NCBI GenBank assembly: GCA_963695135.1
Contig: CAVOGA010000001.1
Location: 248,001-312,000 of the forward strand
Source of the DNA: Marinihelvus sp963695135
Lineage (GTDB): Bacteria > Pseudomonadota > Gammaproteobacteria > Xanthomonadales > SZUA-36
Direction of reading: 5' to 3'
Length of the DNA: 64,000 nucleotides
The position numbers and the translations under genes are program-made. This document shows positions 1 to 9,883 of the stretch, piece by piece. Every line of letters begins with the position of its first letter. The first letter of the stretch is position 1. The notes under the pieces were generated by a model that saw only the letters and a program-made list of their open reading frames with translations, was not told where the DNA came from and ran no database searches.

Positions 1-3000
1 AGCTGGTGACCGTACCCCGCGCGTCCGTGCGGGTGGCGATACGCCCTCCGGTGGTATAGGTGAACTGCTCAACATTGCCAAGGGGATCGGTAATGCTCAG
101 TATGCGGTTGCTGCTGTCGTAGCGATAGCGCGTCACACGGCCTAATGGATCCGTCGCGGTCAAGCGGTTGCCTTCATCGTCCCAGCTACTGCTCGAGGTG
201 ATGTTCAGTCCACCAGGGTCTACGACAGTGCTGAGCAAGTTGTCGTCAGCATCCCAGGTCATTTCCGTGCGCACGCCATCGGCATCGATTTTGACAATTT
301 CATTGCCGCGCGCATCGTACTCAAACACTTCAGCCGCCACCACGGGCAGTCCGTCAATGGTCACCGTGCGCTCGCGCAGGAGCACGTTGCCCTTATCGTC
401 GTACACGGCGCGCTGAATATTGCCGCGCGTGTCCCTGATGATCTCTTCGCGGCCATCGATGTCCCGTGTGAATTCCACGCGGTTGCCCGCCGCATCGACC
501 ATCGCCGTCAAGCGGCCATCATCGTCGTATTCATTGCGCACGGCACGGTTGCCGAGCGGGTCCATGACTTCCAGCAAGCCGTGGTTGATGTCATAGCGGA
601 AGCGCGTGGCATTGCCCTCGGCGTCAGTGTGCGCGGCCAGGTTGCCGGCGCTGTCGTAGCGGTAGGTCTGTTGGTTGCCTTCCGGATCCGTCAGACGCGT
701 AATGCGGTTCAGACCATCACGCTCAAAGGACACCTGTGTGCCGTTGGAATGCGTGATCGCCTGATCTGTAAAGGTGAGGCGATTGCCGCTGCTGTCGGCG
801 AATTCCTCCAGGCCGGTGCTGCGGTTAAGGATGAACTCGAGACCCTCCGGTGTGGTGTAACGAAAGCGTTGCGGATCGAACACATCAAGAGTCGCATCGT
901 CGAGGAGCTGAACTTCGCCTGGCTGCGCGTCTATGACGAGCAGGAAGGGATTGTCCAGCAATTCCAACTGTCCGCGTGTCTCACCAACGGGCTCAAGGCT
1001 GGCGGTCAGGAAACTGAAAGGCAGCAGGAATGAATTACCCGGGCTCACCTTGAGCTCAAAGGTTTCAACCTCCCCTCCCGGCAAGGTGACACTCAGCAGG
1101 TGCTGATCGGTTTCATCGAGCTGGAATGAATTGCCGGATTTGAGCGATTCCCACCCGGTCCCAAGTAAGCGGTTGGCCCGAACCTCCGCGGAGCGCAGGC
1201 CGAGGGTCCAGCCGATGCCGAAATCACCACGCCGCTTGTCGCGGCTGTCGTAATTGCGCTGCACAGTGATGGGCAGACCGGCGATGTTGATGTTCAGATC
1301 CTCGTAGGTCAGGCTGAAGTTGCCGACCTTGAGCTGCTCTGTAAGCTGCACCGAAACCCGCGCCGTGCTGAGGTTGCCGCCACGGTCAAACACGTTCAGT
1401 TCAAGCGTATACAGGCCGTTGAGCAAAGTGGTGGGGTCAAGCTCACCGAGCACGCCGTCGTTCACGGCGCTCGTCCCGGTCGCCAGCATGACGGCTTCAC
1501 CCTCGCTCCCGGCAATAAGACCCAGCTCCCAGCGCAGCAGGTTGCCATCAGCCGCGGTTCCCGTGATCTCCAGCGGGGCGGTAACCTCCGTAGCAGGCAA
1601 AGGCGCCGTGATTTCTGCCCGGGGCGGAATCGTATCGGTGGATACGCCGTTCAGTACCGCTACGCCGGCCTGGCCCGTAATGCCCTGGTAACTGAGGCTG
1701 ACGGTTGCATTGCCCGCTGCGAGCGTGCGTACCTGGCCCGGCTCCTGCAGAACGGCGACGCTGGTATCGTCGGACGCCCAAACGCCAAGACCGTCCAGAC
1801 TGATGGCTGAACCGTCGGCCCGGATGCCCATCGCCGAGTAGCTGATCCTGCGATTGCTCAGGACAGTGCTGTTGGCCGGCTCGAGAACAATACGTTCGAG
1901 GTCCAACTCCCCGTCCACGCCGTCGCAGTTCTGATCGACCGCATCGCCCTCGCTGTCGGGGGCGCCGGGGTAGACCGCGCTGTCTGTGTCATCACAATCA
2001 CCGTCGTTGTCCGAAAAGCCATCGCCGTCGTCGTCCGTGTCGTCGGGACCCGGGCCCAGGGACAGGATCAAATCAATGGCGGCTCCGAATTCCGCTACCG
2101 CTCCCGCCGGCGGGTTTTGCGCCACGACCTGGCCAGCCGGGAACGTGCTGTCAAAACGCTCCGTCAGGCGCCCCGTCGTCAGGTTTACATCTTCCAGGGT
2201 TATGCCGGCCTCAGTTCGCGTCAGACCCAGCACGTCCGGCACTTCCACGGGCTCACCGACAACCAACACCCAGCTCTGCGCCGCGCTCAGACCGCCCGCA
2301 TCGGTAACAACCACGCTGACGTTGTGCGTGCCGGTGCTCGTCGGTGTCCAGCGCAACAGACCGGTGACCGCATCAATCGTCATGCCCGCCGGGCCGCCGG
2401 TGAGAATGAAGCCAAATGTTTCACCGGGGTCCGGATCAGTCACCCTCGGCGCGTACAGGTATTCGAAGCCGACAGTTGCGGTGTTGTCTGGCGTGGAAAG
2501 AAACTGAGGCGGATTGCTGTTCTGAACAACCCGCAGATACACAGTGGCCTGATCGCTGAGTTCGCCATCGGTGGCGCGGTAGGAGAACTGATCAAAGTCC
2601 TCCGTGCGTTCTTCCGGCATGCGTTCATTCACCCGGTTCTGGTTCAGGCCGGGCAGCAGCCAATGCGGCTGCTCAAATTGCGGCACTGTGCCGTCGGCAT
2701 TGATGTTGGTGACATGATAGTTCCACTGGTTCCACAAGCCACGCATGGGCGGCCAGTCGTCATTGACACTCTCATAGACAAAAAAGGCGGGTGCAGTCGG
2801 TGCGAAACTCCCATGCCCGATAAACACGAGCTCTGCTGCGCCGTCTCCATCCACATCGGCGAAGATCGGTATGCTGGGGTCAAAATTGGCACTGCTGAAG
2901 AGTTCTTCTTCGCTCTTCAGCGTGCCATCCCGTCCATCCAGGATCAGCAGCCTGGCGGGGTTCCGGCCATAGGGCCAGATCACCTCGTTAAACCCGTCGC

Positions 3001-5929
3001 GGTCCAGGTCCAGAACGGTCGCGGAAGAGGCCCGTGTCTCTCCGGTAACGACATAGGTCCACAGAATGCTGCCGTCTGCGCCATTCACCGCCGTCAGGCT
3101 ACTTAGGCTGGAGCTGGTGGTCAGAATGTCTGCCTGGCCGTCACTGTCCACATCAGCAATAACCAGCGGGGCATCGAGACCGACGGCATAAGGCACATCT
3201 TCACTTACCCATAAATCGGTGCCATCGTGATTCCAGGCCAGAATGGTGTTGGCCCGCGCACCGAAACCGGTTTCCGTGCGCCGCACCAACTCGGGAAAAG
3301 GATCGTTGTCGAGGTTGACGGCAATGGGCGTGTGATAGCCAAGGCCGTTGAATCTGATGTCATTGCGGGACCAGAGCACCTCGCCGCGATGACTGAAGGC
3401 GACCGAACCAGCAACGATTTCCAGATCGCCATCCAGGTCCAGGTCAACAATTTCCAACTGGGCATTTTGTCCGGTGGACTTGATACCTTCGGCCTGAACC
3501 GTATCGAGCAGCATGCCCTGGTGATCAAAAACGCTGTAACCCACACCGAAAAACGCGCCACCGCGACCGTGACCGACGATGATTTCCGGTGTTCCGTCCT
3601 GGTCAATATCCGCTATGGAGACTTTCGCTTCATTGAACGTACCATCACCGTCGCCCACCAGCTGGTCATTGCGAAAGTAACGATCCGGGAGGACTTCGCT
3701 CAGCCATTTCAGTTGCCCATCATGCTCCAGGGCAATCAGCTTTTTGCCAAGCTGGGTGCTGCTACGACCGTTTTCCATGCCAATCAAAACGATCTCCGGC
3801 TTCCCGTCAAGATCAATATCGGCAATGGCCTTGTCGTACCACAGCGTGCGGTCTAGCCCGATCTTGAATAACGTCTCACCGGTATCACCACGCACGGCGC
3901 CAAGTTCAGAAAAGGTGTGATAAATGATGTCCGGCACACCGTTGCCATCCATGTCCATGATCAGCGGTGGCTGGATTGGCCCGGAACTCGTCTCAAAGCG
4001 GAGTTTCTGCGTGACAGCCAGGGTGCCGACCGGGATGTCGGGGGTGTAATCAAAGCTGCCATCCGTATTCAGCACCAGTGTGCCGTTGCCGGGACCCGTC
4101 ACGAGTTCCGCCGCAAGAATGTCATCGTCGGGGTCGCTGTCGTTAGCCAGGGTGCCTGGTGCGGACACGCTCAGGGTGGACCCTTTGGTGACATCCCAGG
4201 CATCATCAAGCGCCAGAGGAGCCTCATTGCGGGCGATCACGCTCAGATTGAAGGACCCTGTATCACTCAAATCAGCCGGATCACTGACCTTGACGGTGAC
4301 CGTGTTGTCCCCCGCCTGTTCGTTAGCGGCCGAAAAGCGGATCACCCCGGCGTTATCGATCGTCATGCCGTCCGGCGCCGCGAGCAAAGTGAACGCCAGG
4401 CTGTCGCCCTCAGGATCGCTGGCCGTGGTGGGCAGTACCAGGGACTCACCGGCACTGACGGCTTGATCAGCAATGCTTGCCAGCACGGGCGCCCGATTCG
4501 GCAGGGTGGTCGGCCCGGCTGGCCGGGTCACCTCGACCGTGAAGGCCTGTTCGTCAATATTCCTGTCCTGATCTTCGACAACAACTCTCACGGGATGACT
4601 GCCCAGGTCCGCAAGGGTAGTGAGCCAGCTAACCTGTCCATTGCCGGGATCGACCTGGAGGGTGTCCGGCCCGGCCTGCTTGCTGAATGACAGGGTCGCT
4701 GCAGGATTGCTGCTCGCTGCATAGAGCTGGAACTGGAGGGCTTCGCCAGCCACCACGGTGAAGTTGCCGGGCGCCGAAAGCTTCAGGCTCGTGGAGCTTG
4801 CCTCGAAGACCGTCGCGGTAAAGGACTCGGTATCACTCAGACCCTCCGGGTCAGCCACGGTTACGGTCACCGGATGAGCACCGAGATCCGCGGGGCCCGG
4901 TGTCCAGGTAATCAGCCCGCTGCTGCTGATACCCATGCCCGGCGGAGCGGCAGGCAGGTCAAAGCTCAGCGCGTCACCTTCCGGATCGCTGGCCTGTACC
5001 GCGTAGCTGAAAGGCGCCCCAACAGTCAGCGTCTGATTGGCTATGGGCGCAATTACAGGAGCTTGATTGGTGTCCGGACTGCAGGCTTCATTGCGGGCGC
5101 AAATCAAGTCGCGCACATCAACCAGGCCGTCTTCATTGCAGTCTTCTGCCCCATTCGGAGCCTGCCGCCCAAGGATGACTGCGGCAATCTCAGGAAGCGT
5201 CGCATTCGGCTCCGCTGCTTGCGCCAGCCCGGGTTGATGGGCTGCCAGTACCAGGCTCGTGGTTGCAAGAACCACCAGCACATTTATCCCGCGCCGCTGC
5301 AGGCTGATGAGGCCGACAACAAGCAGCAGGGCGGCCAGGGCCATCAGACCGTAGACCGGCAAGGTCGGTATATCCCGTATGACGCCCGGCGGTCCCACGG
5401 AAGCATCGAGTATTTCTATCTGCCCATCAACGACCCCGGCAGCCAGCAGAGCGGCGCTGTCATCCGCGGCGATGATTTCCGTAAGCGTAACGTTCACAAG
5501 ACCCGGCGCAGCGTCGTCCGCTATCCTGATGGATACCTGGCCAAGTTGCGCATTGATGAGCGCAAGCGGGGTATTTTGCGATCTGTCGCCCGGGTCCTTC
5601 TCCGGCCCGGGAAGGGGAGCAGGACAGCTCGTCTCGTAAGCCACGACACGCAGGTGATCGTCGCCCAGTATTGCGAAGTCAAGCACAAAGCCAGCCGGCA
5701 GGCTGGATGAGCTGAATCCGGTCAGCGCGAGGTCCGGATTGTCCAGTTTCAGCTCGAATTGCACGGCGGCGAACTCGCCATCGATATCGATGGGCAGGTT
5801 CAGCGTCGCACCAGCATTACCCGCCACATTGCCAAGCGTGACGACGGGACCCTGGGGTAGCGGCTGGGCAAAGACAGAAAAGCTGGAGGCCAGCAGCAAG
5901 AGGCAGAGGCAATGGCGAAGATGGTTCAT
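1..5929 (-). CDS. Giant secreted multidomain RHS-repeat protein (C-terminus beyond window)
   Basis: One open frame runs from ATG at 5929 to the window edge, giving 1976 residues without a stop. In order it shows a signal peptide (residues 1-21, ending VFA), a cohesin-like beta domain (about 28-175), an IPTL-CTERM-like segment (IPTLPVYGL, then a hydrophobic run and QRR, about 187-213), a second hydrophobic stretch, and a dockerin-like EF-hand (DCNEDGLVDVRDL, about 263). Putative Ig/cadherin-like domains follow, then six or more FG-GAP/VCBS-type repeats of the form D-x-D-x-D-G (about 650-1045), another Ig domain, a PASTA domain (about 1230-1294), a MopE-like metal-binding motif (about 1294-1342), a Big-2-like domain, an RHS entry region (YEDLNINIAGLPITVQRNYD) and YD/RHS repeats from about 1687. 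RHS proteins usually end in a variable toxin or adhesin tip, which is not visible here. It starts 14 bases after the upstream propeller gene stops, so it is probably in the sigma/kinase operon. Its Shine-Dalgarno is weak, which fits translational coupling. Confidence 0.9.
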   Translation of the reverse strand, partial: MNHLRHCLCLLLLASSFSVFAQPLPQGPVVTLGNVAGNAGATLNLPIDIDGEFAAVQFELKLDNPDLALTGFSSSSLPAGFVLDFAILGDDHLRVVAYETSCPAPLPGPEKDPGDRSQNTPLALINAQLGQVSIRIADDAAPGLVNVTLTEIIAADDSAALLAAGVVDGQIEILDASVGPPGVIRDIPTLPVYGLMALAALLLVVGLISLQRRGINVLVVLATTSLVLAAHQPGLAQAAEPNATLPEIAAVILGRQAPNGAEDCNEDGLVDVRDLICARNEACSPDTNQAPVIAPIANQTLTVGAPFSYAVQASDPEGDALSFDLPAAPPGMGISSSGLITWTPGPADLGAHPVTVTVADPEGLSDTESFTATVFEASSTSLKLSAPGNFTVVAGEALQFQLYAASSNPAATLSFSKQAGPDTLQVDPGNGQVSWLTTLADLGSHPVRVVVEDQDRNIDEQAFTVEVTRPAGPTTLPNRAPVLASIADQAVSAGESLVLPTTASDPEGDSLAFTLLAAPDGMTIDNAGVIRFSAANEQAGDNTVTVKVSDPADLSDTGSFNLSVIARNEAPLALDDAWDVTKGSTLSVSAPGTLANDSDPDDDILAAELVTGPGNGTLVLNTDGSFDYTPDIPVGTLAVTQKLRFETSSGPIQPPLIMDMDGNGVPDIIYHTFSELGAVRGDTGETLFKIGLDRTLWYDKAIADIDLDGKPEIVLIGMENGRSSTQLGKKLIALEHDGQLKWLSEVLPDRYFRNDQLVGDGDGTFNEAKVSIADIDQDGTPEIIVGHGRGGAFFGVGYSVFDHQGMLLDTVQAEGIKSTGQNAQLEIVDLDLDGDLEIVAGSVAFSHRGEVLWSRNDIRFNGLGYHTPIAVNLDNDPFPELVRRTETGFGARANTILAWNHDGTDLWVSEDVPYAVGLDAPLVIADVDSDGQADILTTSSSLSSLTAVNGADGSILWTYVVTGETRASSATVLDLDRDGFNEVIWPYGRNPARLLILDGRDGTLKSEEELFSSANFDPSIPIFADVDGDGAAELVFIGHGSFAPTAPAFFVYESVNDDWPPMRGLWNQWNYHVTNINADGTVPQFEQPHWLLPGLNQNRVNERMPEERTEDFDQFSYRATDGELSDQATVYLRVVQNSNPPQFLSTPDNTATVGFEYLYAPRVTDPDPGETFGFILTGGPAGMTIDAVTGLLRWTPTSTGTHNVSVVVTDAGGLSAAQSWVLVVGEPVEVPDVLGLTRTEAGITLEDVNLTTGRLTERFDSTFPAGQVVAQNPPAGAVAEFGAAIDLILSLGPGPDDTDDDGDGFSDNDGDCDDTDSAVYPGAPDSEGDAVDQNCDGVDGELDLERIVLEPANSTVLSNRRISYSAMGIRADGSAISLDGLGVWASDDTSVAVLQEPGQVRTLAAGNATVSLSYQGITGQAGVAVLNGVSTDTIPPRAEITAPLPATEVTAPLEITGTAADGNLLRWELGLIAGSEGEAVMLATGTSAVNDGVLGELDPTTLLNGLYTLELNVFDRGGNLSTARVSVQLTEQLKVGNFSLTYEDLNINIAGLPITVQRNYDSRDKRRGDFGIGWTLGLRSAEVRANRLLGTGWESLKSGNSFQLDETDQHLLSVTLPGGEVETFELKVSPGNSFLLPFSFLTASLEPVGETRGQLELLDNPFLLVIDAQPGEVQLLDDATLDVFDPQRFRYTTPEGLEFILNRSTGLEEFADSSGNRLTFTDQAITHSNGTQVSFERDGLNRITRLTDPEGNQQTYRYDSAGNLAAHTDAEGNATRFRYDINHGLLEVMDPLGNRAVRNEYDDDGRLTAMVDAAGNRVEFTRDIDGREEIIRDTRGNIQRAVYDDKGNVLLRERTVTIDGLPVVAAEVFEYDARGNEIVKIDADGVRTEMTWDADDNLLSTVVDPGGLNITSSSSWDDEGNRLTATDPLGRVTRYRYDSSNRILSITDPLGNVEQFTYTTGGRIATRTDARGTVTS

Positions 5930-5943
5930 GGCCAGGGCACGAT

Positions 5944-7281
5944 TCACAGGGGGTTTGGCACGCGAAAGATGTCTCGCGCCTCGTTGCTGTCACTGACCAC
6001 CAGGTTGGTGGCATCAGATTCGAAGGAAATCCAGTTGCCATCACCCGAGACATCCGGCTGGTAGGAATGGCCATTGGCTTCGCTGCCATCGGCAGTGGTG
6101 CTGACGCGCAGGGTTTGGCCGGTGTCGCGGTCGTGGACGAAGATATCCCAGCGTTGATTGGTATCGTCCGACACCAGGTTCGAGGCGTTCGACCGAAAGA
6201 CCACGTAACGCCCATCGTCGGAAATGGACGGCGAAAAGCTGCCGTGATTGGCCTGCTCACCGCTGCTCGAGACACTCACCCGCTCTGTGATGTTGCTGCT
6301 GCGATCATGGACAAAAATGTCCCAGTGGCCATTCGTGTCGCCGCTCACCAGGTTGGCGGCCCTTGATCGGTAGACGACGAACTGTCCGTTGCCGGAAATC
6401 ATCGCTTGCTGGCTGTCGTCATTGCCCTCCTCGCCGGTGGATGACACGCTGACGCGCTCAATGCCGTCACCAACGCGGTCCTTGACGAAGACATCGCGAC
6501 TGAGATTTTCGTCACCGGCCACAAGATCATCGGCGAAGGAGTAAAAGGCCACGAAACGTCCATCGTCGGACAGGCTGGCGGATAAGCTGCCGGCGCGACC
6601 CTCGATGCCGGCAGCATCACGACTGACCCGCTCGATAGGCGGGACGGGTTGGGTGTCCAGGTCATACACAAAGACATCAGCAACGCGGTTCAGATCATCA
6701 TCCGGAGGCCTCGCACTGGTCGGCAAGGAGGCCTGGAAAGCAGGCAGAAAGTGAAAGGCGACATATTGGCCGTTGCCGGACAGGGCCGGTTCCTGGCGCC
6801 CTTCACGATCCGGATTATCAGTCGTGAAGGCAATGGGCATAACCACGGTTGTCTGGTTGGTGATCCGGTCTCGCACCAGGACGTTGGCGAATCCCCGCAG
6901 GCTGTAGTTCTGAAAAGCGATACGGTTACCGTCATCGGAGATGGAAGGGTTCAGATTGTTGTTGAAATTGCCATTGCCCAGCTCCCCGTTGGCTTCATCA
7001 AGGCTCACTCGCTCAACCGAGTTCAGATTCAGGTCGTGCAGGAAGATATCGCCGGAGGCGTTGTTATCATCTCCGACCAGATTGGTCGCATTGGAATGGA
7101 AGGCGATGATGCTGCCGTCGTCACTCAGGACAGCGGCATAGGAATCCTGGTCGGCCTGCTCGCCGGCGGCGCTGACACTGATTCTCTCGACCTGCGCCTC
7201 TGCGCTCGTCGCAAGCGAGACCGCCGCGAGGAGGCTCAGCAGTCCCCAACGGGGCCCCGTGGCACCCAAGATCCGTTTCAT
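5944..7281 (-). CDS. Secreted TolB/PD40-type beta-propeller protein
   Basis: The product is 445 aa if translation starts at ATG 7281. I prefer this start because AAGGA lies a few bases upstream and a clean signal peptide follows (MKRILGATG...ATSAEAQ); the frame is open a little further upstream. The mature part consists of about seven near-identical blades with the pattern S-D-D-G-R-x-V-x-F-x-S-x-A-x-N-L-V-x-x-D-T-N, then D-I-F-V-H-D-R. This is the PD40/WD40-like repeat found in TolB and in many secreted propellers. No enzymatic residues are evident, so a binding or scaffold role in the periplasm or outside the cell is inferred. It lies between the kinase and the RHS gene in the same orientation, suggesting a partner of the RHS protein. 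Confidence 0.85.
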   Translation of the reverse strand: MKRILGATGPRWGLLSLLAAVSLATSAEAQVERISVSAAGEQADQDSYAAVLSDDGSIIAFHSNATNLVGDDNNASGDIFLHDLNLNSVERVSLDEANGELGNGNFNNNLNPSISDDGNRIAFQNYSLRGFANVLVRDRITNQTTVVMPIAFTTDNPDREGRQEPALSGNGQYVAFHFLPAFQASLPTSARPPDDDLNRVADVFVYDLDTQPVPPIERVSRDAAGIEGRAGSLSASLSDDGRFVAFYSFADDLVAGDENLSRDVFVKDRVGDGIERVSVSSTGEEGNDDSQQAMISGNGQFVVYRSRAANLVSGDTNGHWDIFVHDRSSNITERVSVSSSGEQANHGSFSPSISDDGRYVVFRSNASNLVSDDTNQRWDIFVHDRDTGQTLRVSTTADGSEANGHSYQPDVSGDGNWISFESDATNLVVSDSNEARDIFRVPNPL

Positions 7282-7432
7282 GTTTTTTCCTTTTGCGCGC
7301 CCTGTTGACGGGCAGCAAACCACTACCCTTGCCCCTAAAGCGACAAAATCGGGAAAAACCTGTCATTGAAAATCAGTCGGGAGTGCAGCGGATATCAGAG
7401 TGGCCAACCCTGGCACTTCACTGGGGATGACG

Positions 7433-9847
7433 TCAGGACGTTTCTTCCAGGGCTGCGAGAATGCCCTCGACGGTGCTGATCCACGCCGGATCGACCCCCG
7501 GGGCTGCCTGGTAGATTTCCAGGGCCTGCCGTGCATGGGTCCGCGCCAGCTCAACACGCCCCGTGGCCTGATAAACCTGCGCCAGCTTCTCATGAGCCTT
7601 GCCGATTCGGGGGTGGCCAGGTTCATAGCCCTTGGTCGCAACCCTCAGCGCTTCCACGGCATTGGGTTCTGCTGCCCCGTATAGTCCTGCCGCCACCTGG
7701 CCGGCAGCCAGGTTGAACAATGCCGTCGCAGTTTGTGGGTGTTCCGGGCCAAGAGTGGCACGGCGGATTTCCAGGGACTCTTCAAACAGCATTGCCATGT
7801 CCTCGAGATTACCCATGCCGTAGTGCGTCAGCGCCAGATTGTTGAGGATGATTGCCGTATTCGGGTGCAGGCGCCCGGTGCTTTCTATCTGAAGCTCAAG
7901 CGCACGCTCGAAAGCGACAATCGCTTCGCTCATTCGCTCCTCGATGCTGCCCAGGGCGTTCGCGCGATTTCCCCAGATCGAGGCCATCGTCTCAGTGTCC
8001 ACCATGCCCGCCCACTGCGGATCTTCCGCCAGCGTTAGCGCTGCATCGCTGGCCGCCAGGCTGGCGTCAATCTGGCCGGCATCAATCCGCATACCCGAAA
8101 GATTATTGAAAATATTGACGCGTAACAGGGTGGCGCGCTCGCGTTGCATGTCCGTAGTGAATTGCACCAAGTCAAGCGCCTCAAGCGCCTCTGCGAAGCG
8201 GGTTTCACCCTGGTCAAAGTTGCTCTCCCACCAGTTTATGATGCCCAGCCCATCCAGCACCTGCGCCTGGTCCAGTGAATCACCGACTTCTTGCCACAGA
8301 TCCCGGGCACGTTCCATTTGCGCCCGCGCGGTCGGGATCTCTCCCAGGTTCTGGAGCGCGTAGCCGATGGCATAGCGCATCTCCGCCTCAAGGGCCGGGT
8401 TGTTTGCAAAGCGCTCCTCGATGCCCGGCAGGGACTGACGCAGAGCGCCGGCGAGCGTTGCCGATTCCGTGTTCTCGTACGGATCGCTACGGGCGATGAT
8501 ATCGATCAGGAAGTCCTTGGCAGCAGTGGCACGGGCAGCTTCGCGCTGAGCAACATCACGCTGCCTTTCCGTCTCGGCAGCCTGGTTCATCACTACGGCC
8601 AGGGCGATGACCAGGGTCAGCACAACCATTGCCAGGGCGGCACTGGCCGCGCGGTTGCGCTGCACGAATTTTAGAATTCGATAGGACCGGGACACGCCGC
8701 GGGCCCGCACCGGATGCCCGCCCAGGTAACGCTCTATATCGTCGGCCATGGCAGCCGCGGAAACGAAGCGGCGCGCCGGTTCCTTGCTCAGTGCTGTCAT
8801 GACGATACAGTCCAGGTCACCGCGCAGCCGGCGACTCAGGCTGCGCGCACTGTCCAGACCCGAAGGCAGCTCTCCACGCCGTTGTCCCACAAGCGCCGAG
8901 GGATTGGAGGGTATGGAGTCACATACTGTCCGTTCAATCGCGGCAGGAGTCAGGGAGGGAAAATGGTAGGGCCGGGTGCCGACGAGCAACTCGTAAAGCA
9001 AGATGCCCATGGAGTAGATGTCACTTCCGATACCGACCTGTTCCCCGCGCACCTGTTCCGGACTGGCATATTCCGGCGTCATGAGCTGGGCACTGGTTCG
9101 CGTCTCCGGCAGCGCTTCACGAACAAAGGCCGGGTCGAGCACCTTGGCAATGCCGAAATCAATAAGCCGCGGATCGCCGTCACGGGTAACGAGAATGTTG
9201 CCGGGTTTGAGGTCGCGGTGCACCACACCCTGTTGATGGGCAAACTGTATGGCCGAGCAGACGCGCTGAAAAAGCCGCAGCCGCGCCTCAAGACTCAGGC
9301 CCTGGTCGGTACAGTAATCCGTAATGCGCTGACCCCGCACCAGTTCCATTACCAAATAGGCGGCACCGTCGTCCGTGGTTCCACCATCGATCACATGAGC
9401 GATACCCGGATGTTCCAGGGCAGCGAGGATCCGGCGCTCGGATTCAAAACGTTCGCGGGCATTGTCGGAGGCGTAGCGTATATCGAAACACTTTATCGCC
9501 ACTTCCTGTTCGAAAGCTCCCTCCACCCGGCGTGCACGGAAGACCCGGCCCATGCCGCCACTTCCCAGTAGACTGGTCACCTCGAAGGCGCCAAATCGCT
9601 GTCCGATCATGGATGGCGCGTCGGACAATGGCGCCAGGGGCGAGCGGAGAAAATCCTTGTCCGCCGACCGATCTGCCGCCTGCAACCGCAGTACCGCCTC
9701 GAGCAATGCGGCGTTGTCAGCGCAACGTTCGATCAGCCAGGCTTCACGGGCATCTTCGGCAAGCTCAAGGCTGTCGGCGAAGATCATCAGGGCGTCGGCA
9801 TCCAGGTCCCTATTGCGTGCACCCTTGCCCCGCTCGTCGTTCACCAT
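7433..9847 (-). CDS. Transmembrane Ser/Thr protein kinase with C-terminal TPR repeats
   Basis: The 804-aa protein has a Hanks-type kinase domain at about residues 85-375. Visible motifs are the glycine loop GSGGMG (95-100), VAIK with Lys119, HRDLKPGN (210-217), DFG (230-232) and the APE-like SPEQ segment. All catalytic residues are present. A single membrane helix at about 399-420 separates the cytoplasmic kinase from a long TPR region (about 460-790). The start is ATG 9847, 36 bases after the sigma factor gene. In ECF/kinase pairs such as PknT-EcfP of Vibrio and PknS-EcfK of Xanthomonas, the kinase phosphorylates and activates the partner sigma factor. By analogy this kinase probably senses an envelope signal through its TPR part and drives the adjacent sigma factor; that link is inference. 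Confidence 0.93.
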   Translation of the reverse strand: MVNDERGKGARNRDLDADALMIFADSLELAEDAREAWLIERCADNAALLEAVLRLQAADRSADKDFLRSPLAPLSDAPSMIGQRFGAFEVTSLLGSGGMGRVFRARRVEGAFEQEVAIKCFDIRYASDNARERFESERRILAALEHPGIAHVIDGGTTDDGAAYLVMELVRGQRITDYCTDQGLSLEARLRLFQRVCSAIQFAHQQGVVHRDLKPGNILVTRDGDPRLIDFGIAKVLDPAFVREALPETRTSAQLMTPEYASPEQVRGEQVGIGSDIYSMGILLYELLVGTRPYHFPSLTPAAIERTVCDSIPSNPSALVGQRRGELPSGLDSARSLSRRLRGDLDCIVMTALSKEPARRFVSAAAMADDIERYLGGHPVRARGVSRSYRILKFVQRNRAASAALAMVVLTLVIALAVVMNQAAETERQRDVAQREAARATAAKDFLIDIIARSDPYENTESATLAGALRQSLPGIEERFANNPALEAEMRYAIGYALQNLGEIPTARAQMERARDLWQEVGDSLDQAQVLDGLGIINWWESNFDQGETRFAEALEALDLVQFTTDMQRERATLLRVNIFNNLSGMRIDAGQIDASLAASDAALTLAEDPQWAGMVDTETMASIWGNRANALGSIEERMSEAIVAFERALELQIESTGRLHPNTAIILNNLALTHYGMGNLEDMAMLFEESLEIRRATLGPEHPQTATALFNLAAGQVAAGLYGAAEPNAVEALRVATKGYEPGHPRIGKAHEKLAQVYQATGRVELARTHARQALEIYQAAPGVDPAWISTVEGILAALEETS

Positions 9848-9883
9848 GCCGCAGGCAACATATCGCTGGTGCGGGTCACGGGC

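Noticed and set aside
2117..5710. Several long plus-strand open frames (for example 2117-3106, 3227-3856 and 4874-5710)
   Set aside because: They lie antisense to the RHS gene, lack family features or start signals, and their composition is that of a reversed GC-rich gene. The minus frame has clear domains throughout.
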